Origin: Caldilineaceae bacterium
GTDB lineage: Bacteria > Chloroflexota > Anaerolineae > Caldilineales > Caldilineaceae
Assembly: GCA_028819675.1 (NCBI GenBank)
Contig: JAPPKT010000256.1
Span: 1 to 9,110 of the forward strand
DNA: 9,110 nt
Direction: 5' to 3'
A program made the translations under genes and the position numbers. The notes under the pieces were generated by a model. The model did no database searches and was not told where the DNA came from. It saw only the letters and a list, made by a program, of their open reading frames with translations. Of this stretch, positions 5,548 through 9,110 are shown piece by piece; position 1 is the stretch's first letter; the number at the start of each line of letters is the position of its first letter.

Positions 5548-6432
5548 TCAGCCCTGCTGATGCCTGGGGTCGATGGCATCCCGCAGGCCGTCACCAATAA
5601 AATTGATGCTCAGAACCGTCAGCAATATCATCACCGCCGGCGGAACCCAGATCCACGGCCCGTCCTGTAGCACGTCCAGACTGCGCGCCGACTCCAGCAT
5701 ATTGCCCCAGCTCGGCGTCGGCAGCGGAATCCCCACGCCCAGAAAGCTCAACCCCGCCTCAAGAAGAATGGCGCCGTTCACGTCAAAGGTTACCGACGCC
5801 AGCAATGGCGCAACCACGTTGGGGAGTACATGTGAAACGATTATGCGCCGGTTGCCTGACCCCAGCGAACGCGACGCCAGCACAAACTGCTGTTCCCTCA
5901 GAGACAGTACCTGCCCCCGCACCAGCCGTGTGATGCCGGGCCAGCTGAAGATCCCGATCAGGAAGATAACGCTGGCAATGCTCTGCCCCAGGTAAATGGC
6001 AGCCGTCAGGATGATCACCACGCGCGGGAATGTCATCACCACGTCGGTAAAGCGCATGATGATCTGGTCGGCCATGCCCCGGTAGTAGCCGGAGATCGAG
6101 CCCAAAATGACCCCGATCACCGTCGATATTGAAGCGGCAGCAAACCCCACCGCGAGCGACACTCGGCCGCCGTAAAGTGTACGACTCCAGATGTCCCGTC
6201 CTACCCGGTCCGTGCCCAGAAAATGCGCAAAGCTCGGCGACTGGAACTTGTCCGGCAGATTGAGCGCCGCATAGTCATAGCGCGCGATCAAAGGGGCCGC
6301 GACCGTCGCCAAAAGTACGACCCCGAACAGGACCAGACCTGCCAGCGCCAGCGGATGGCGTCGAAACCGCCGCCATGCCTGGGCAGTAGGCGACTGCGAA
6401 TTGACTCTTCTCGCTCCAACCTCTATCTGCAT
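5548..6432 (-). CDS. ABC transporter permease, DppC/OppC type
   Basis: A 294-residue inner-membrane permease of the peptide/nickel importer family. After a cytoplasmic N-terminus ending in AWRRFRRHP comes the first membrane segment (about 28-50). The family box FLGTDRVGRDIWSR (71-84) precedes the second membrane segment (about 93-116). The coupling loop that contacts the ATPase is the EAA-like stretch at about 180-205 (EQQFVLASRSLG then HVLPN). LEAGLSFLGVG (224-234) and the ending GDGLRDAIDPR (280-290) are diagnostic of DppC-type subunits. The ATG at 6432 has an AGG in AGCAGG upstream and gives the usual family length; an ATG at 6468 (306 residues) or TTG at 6483 are alternatives. It follows the DppB-like gene by 81 bp and pairs with it to form the translocation pore. 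No ATPase gene follows; the next gene converges from the other side. Confidence 0.9.
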   Translation of the reverse strand: MQIEVGARRVNSQSPTAQAWRRFRRHPLALAGLVLFGVVLLATVAAPLIARYDYAALNLPDKFQSPSFAHFLGTDRVGRDIWSRTLYGGRVSLAVGFAAASISTVIGVILGSISGYYRGMADQIIMRFTDVVMTFPRVVIILTAAIYLGQSIASVIFLIGIFSWPGITRLVRGQVLSLREQQFVLASRSLGSGNRRIIVSHVLPNVVAPLLASVTFDVNGAILLEAGLSFLGVGIPLPTPSWGNMLESARSLDVLQDGPWIWVPPAVMILLTVLSINFIGDGLRDAIDPRHQQG

Positions 6433-6513
6433 TTCAGCCTGCTGTCTGAGTAGCTGCCATCCTGACATTCCAACAATAAGCAATGCTGCTCTCGCCCCAA
6501 CACCGAACCAGAA

Positions 6514-7467
6514 TCAAGCATAGCGAATTCTTGGATCGGCCACCGCGTACGCCAGGTCCGTAATCAGATTCGCCGTAAGCACCACCAGCGCCGTAACCAA
6601 CATGATCCCCATCACCATGGGATAGTCCCTTGCCGCTACCGCATCGACCAGCAGCGCGCCCATCCCGGGCCAACTGTAGATGGTCTCCGTAAACAGGGCC
6701 CCTGCCACCAGGGAAGGCAGACTCAATCCCACGACCGTGACCACGGGAAGAAGGGCGTTGCGAAACACGTGCCGCCATGTGACCGCAGGCGGCTTCAACC
6801 CCTTGGCATTTGCAGTCCGTACGAAGTCCTCCCCGCGCACTTCCAGAATGCTGAAACGCGTATAGCGCAGAAATGTCGCCAAATTGAAGATTGCGAGCGT
6901 GCCCGCCGGAAGCACCAGGTGATACAAAAGATCGAATAACGATTCCGGCTTGCCAATTGTACGCATCCCGCCCGAAGGGAACCAGCCCAACTTCACAGAG
7001 AAGACGTACAATCCAAAAATGCCGGCAATAAATGCCGGCATCGAAATGCCCACAAAGGAAAGCCCCGTAAATGTAAAGTCCCAAATCGAGTACTGCCGCA
7101 GCCCAATGAATATGCCAAGCGTAATGCCTACCACGATGCCGATTGCCAGGGCCGTACCCATCAGCAGGAAGGTGCGCCGCATCCGCACGGCCAGCACCTC
7201 GCCTACGTCGTCTCCATTCTTGAAACGGAATCCCAGATCGCCCTGAACAACCTGCCCCAGCCAATTCACGTATCGCACCGGCAGCGGGTCGTCGAGCCCA
7301 TATCGCTCGCGCACGAAGTCCAGGTCCTCCTTCGTTATCCCAATCTCCTCATTGACAAAGAAATCGACCGGATCACCTGGAGCCAGGTTGATCAACAGAT
7401 AGATGACCAAAGTGACCAGAAAAAGGACCGGTATGTTGATGAGAACGCGGCGCAGAAAGTATTGCAT
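6514..7467 (-). CDS. ABC transporter permease, DppB/OppB type
   Basis: A 317-residue inner-membrane permease. The start MQYFLRRVLINIPVLFLVTL is a typical DppB N-terminus with its first membrane segment at about 9-29, followed by LAPGDPVDFF (28-37). The periplasmic part has RYGLDDPLPVRYVNWL (55-70) and GDLGFRF (76-82). Further membrane segments lie at about 100-123, 133-157, 180-202, 238-263 and 283-307. The ATPase coupling loop is EDFVRTANAKGL (213-224) leading to FRNALLP (235-241). The ending LITDLAYAVADPRIRYA is usual for this family. The frame is open to a GTG at 7551, only 12 bp after the binding-protein gene, but those 28 extra residues are Pro/Ser/Ala-rich and unlike the family, so the ATG at 7467 is preferred, though it lacks a clear Shine-Dalgarno sequence. 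It is the partner of the DppC-like subunit. Confidence 0.92.
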   Translation of the reverse strand: MQYFLRRVLINIPVLFLVTLVIYLLINLAPGDPVDFFVNEEIGITKEDLDFVRERYGLDDPLPVRYVNWLGQVVQGDLGFRFKNGDDVGEVLAVRMRRTFLLMGTALAIGIVVGITLGIFIGLRQYSIWDFTFTGLSFVGISMPAFIAGIFGLYVFSVKLGWFPSGGMRTIGKPESLFDLLYHLVLPAGTLAIFNLATFLRYTRFSILEVRGEDFVRTANAKGLKPPAVTWRHVFRNALLPVVTVVGLSLPSLVAGALFTETIYSWPGMGALLVDAVAARDYPMVMGIMLVTALVVLTANLITDLAYAVADPRIRYA

Positions 7468-7563
7468 TGGTGTGGGAGGCGATGAGGCAGGAAACGAAGG
7501 AATGCCGGGCGGTAATGCTGACGGCCCTGAACCAGGAGCCGCCAGCGTCACCGCAGCAGTTTC

Positions 7564-9110
7564 TTACTTCATGTTCCAGTCCTGTGAACGGTCCACGTAG
7601 GGGCCGCCGCCGGGAGCCGGGAAGTAGTGGAAGTCTTCAATATCCACCGTAGCGATGCCGTAGCGGGTCGAAACCCACCAGTAAGCGAAGGTCGCCTCTT
7701 CATTCTGGTACTTGCACAGGGCCGTACGCGCAGCCCTGTACTCGTCTGCGTTCTGCGCCGCATCCATGGCCGCGAACAGGTCGACGTAGTTGGGATCATC
7801 GATCCCCCACTGATTGTCTTCCACGTACCAGATTGGGCTGTAGGATGCCGGACCGCCGCCCGCGCCGCGATAAGCGATGTTCCATTCGGCAGCGTTGTCA
7901 TCCACAACCGTACGCCAGGTCGGCACGTCGAGGAACGTCGGATTGACGTTGACGCCAACGTCGATCATGTTGGCCTGCATAACCGTCAGAATGTCCTTCG
8001 CCAGCTGCGAAGTGTAGTAGGTGGGGATGTCGAGGTTGACACCGTCAAGCGTAACACCATCGGCCGCCGCTTCAGCCAGCAGTTCACGCGCCTTGGCCAG
8101 ATCGTATTCGTAGTAGTTGGCGTCTTCGGGCCAGAAAGTCGGATAGGGGTCCTGGCAGGGAGTCGCCTGTGCCGTCCCGTTGAAGACGTCACTGATGATC
8201 GATGCCCGGTCGATACCGTACATGAAGGCCTGCCGGATGCGCTTGTCCGACCACGGCTCGTTCAGGTAGTTGTAGTTGAACATGTTCGTCACAAAGGACG
8301 GGCCCGAGAAAATCTGGTAATCCGGGTTTCCTGCAAAACGGCTGGCCACGTCCGCGCTCACGTACGTGAAGTCGATGTCGCCGCTCTCCAGTGCCAGTAC
8401 CGCAGCCGTCTCGTCAACGAAGTAGCGGTTGATCAGCTGGTCCAGTTCAGGCACGCCGTCCCAGTAATATTCATTGGGCGCCAGCGCCATGAACTGGTCC
8501 TTCTCGTAAGAGTCAAACTTGAACGGGCCTGTCCCGACCGGGTTGGTGAACCACCAGTCGGCGCTGAAAATCTCAGTCGGCTCGAAATCGATGGCGTGCT
8601 CAGGGAGCGCGTAGTAGCCGCGCACCGAGTCATAGAAACGCGGATTGGGGATGTTGAGCTCGATCTCGAGAGTCAGATCGTCAACCACGCGAATGCCTGT
8701 AATCTCGTCGGCCTCACCGTCGTTGTACTCGGTCCAGCCCACAATCTGATCCGGCTGACTGATCCCAAAATGGGTCACAGCAGCCATCGGGGCCGAAACG
8801 AACTCAGCAGTCCATTTCAGGTCCGAGGCGGTGAAATCCTCGCCATCATGCCACTTAACGCCTTCTCTCAGGTTAAAAGTCCAAACGGTCGCGTCCTCGT
8901 TCGGCTCCCAGCTCACCGCCAGCGCAGCCTCGCTGGTGTGATTGGAGAAGGTGGAGTCCATAATGATCAACGGCGTGAAGATCTTCACGAACCAGACATT
9001 GCCCGCGCCGTTGTTGTAGAGTACGCCCTGCGGATCGCCGCCCGGACCCACATCGAAGCCGCCTATCAGAACCTGTTCGACTTCGACGTCTTCCGGCGCC
9101 ATCTCGTCTG
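7564..9110 (-). CDS. ABC transporter substrate-binding protein, family 5 (5' end outside window)
   Basis: About 514 residues are visible. The frame runs off the right edge without a stop or convincing start, so the signal peptide and mature N-terminus are missing; the Met at 9102 is internal. Numbered from that Met, WTFNLREGVKWHDGEDFTAS (74-93) is the classic family-5 signature, followed by NPVGTGPFKFDSY (187-199), LALESGDIDF (236-245) and KRIRQAFMYGIDRASII (287-303). The fold is two-lobed and would be extracytoplasmic, probably a lipoprotein or tethered protein. Only two cysteines are visible (316 and 463), which could form a disulfide. Members bind peptides, sugars, nickel or opines, and the ligand cannot be deduced here. 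It precedes the two permeases in the usual order. The stop is the TAA at 7564-7566. Confidence 0.92.
   Translation of the reverse strand, partial: DEMAPEDVEVEQVLIGGFDVGPGGDPQGVLYNNGAGNVWFVKIFTPLIIMDSTFSNHTSEAALAVSWEPNEDATVWTFNLREGVKWHDGEDFTASDLKWTAEFVSAPMAAVTHFGISQPDQIVGWTEYNDGEADEITGIRVVDDLTLEIELNIPNPRFYDSVRGYYALPEHAIDFEPTEIFSADWWFTNPVGTGPFKFDSYEKDQFMALAPNEYYWDGVPELDQLINRYFVDETAAVLALESGDIDFTYVSADVASRFAGNPDYQIFSGPSFVTNMFNYNYLNEPWSDKRIRQAFMYGIDRASIISDVFNGTAQATPCQDPYPTFWPEDANYYEYDLAKARELLAEAAADGVTLDGVNLDIPTYYTSQLAKDILTVMQANMIDVGVNVNPTFLDVPTWRTVVDDNAAEWNIAYRGAGGGPASYSPIWYVEDNQWGIDDPNYVDLFAAMDAAQNADEYRAARTALCKYQNEEATFAYWWVSTRYGIATVDIEDFHYFPAPGGGPYVDRSQDWNMK

Noticed and set aside
5203..5670. A 155-residue + strand protein
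   Set aside because: It starts within a hairpin loop, crosses the CTTCGCG repeat and ends inside the well-supported DppC-like gene on the other strand.
7468..7551. N-terminal extension of the DppB-like permease to a GTG at 7551
   Set aside because: The 28 residues are Pro/Ser/Ala-rich without family similarity, and the normal DppB start MQYFLRR begins at 7467.

Overview
The window looks like part of a GC-rich free-living bacterial chromosome. Its gene content (an enzyme cluster for small hydroxy-acid or sugar-acid chemistry plus a family-5 ABC importer) and its intergenic GTAG-footed hairpin repeats resemble what I recall from Chloroflexota (Anaerolineae/Caldilineae-type) metagenome genomes. 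That placement is an inference from style, not a proven assignment. No RNA genes, integrases, transposase genes or CRISPR arrays were found.

Layout. Positions 1-409 hold a tandem array of six copies of a short GTAG-footed hairpin, period about 70-73 bp, continuing off the left edge. Positions 584-4245 (+ strand) hold four closely spaced genes that probably form an operon: a BchC-like MDR dehydrogenase without the catalytic zinc ligands, an NAD-dependent epimerase/dehydratase, a mandelate racemase/muconate lactonizing-type enolase-superfamily enzyme with a complete active site, and a PfpI/DJ-1 protein. A 188-bp gap with two more hairpins leads to a type II haloacid dehalogenase-like gene (4434-5150), which is followed by two further hairpins. 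The 397-bp convergent intergenic region (5151-5547) also carries a CTTCGCG triple repeat. From 5548 to the right edge, on the - strand, is a peptide/nickel-type ABC importer: solute-binding protein (cut by the window edge), DppB-like permease and DppC-like permease.

How the parts may work together. Oxidation or reduction (MDR), epimerase/dehydratase (SDR) and alpha-proton abstraction on a carboxylate (mandelate racemase-type) form a plausible catabolic module for a hydroxy acid or sugar acid. The PfpI protein could deal with reactive carbonyl by-products. The convergent ABC importer might bring in the substrate, but only its proximity suggests this. No ATPase gene is visible.

The most striking signal is not a gene. 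Ten hairpins share a GTAG foot, an 8-bp stem and a CTTGT loop. They occur as two subfamilies whose stems differ at two base pairs with exact compensatory changes on both arms: GGGCAGGC/GCCTGCCC near the left edge and GGGCACCC/GGGTGCCC around the HAD gene. This is the layout of REP elements mobilised by Y1 (RAYT-type) transposases, and it argues that the folded structure has been maintained.
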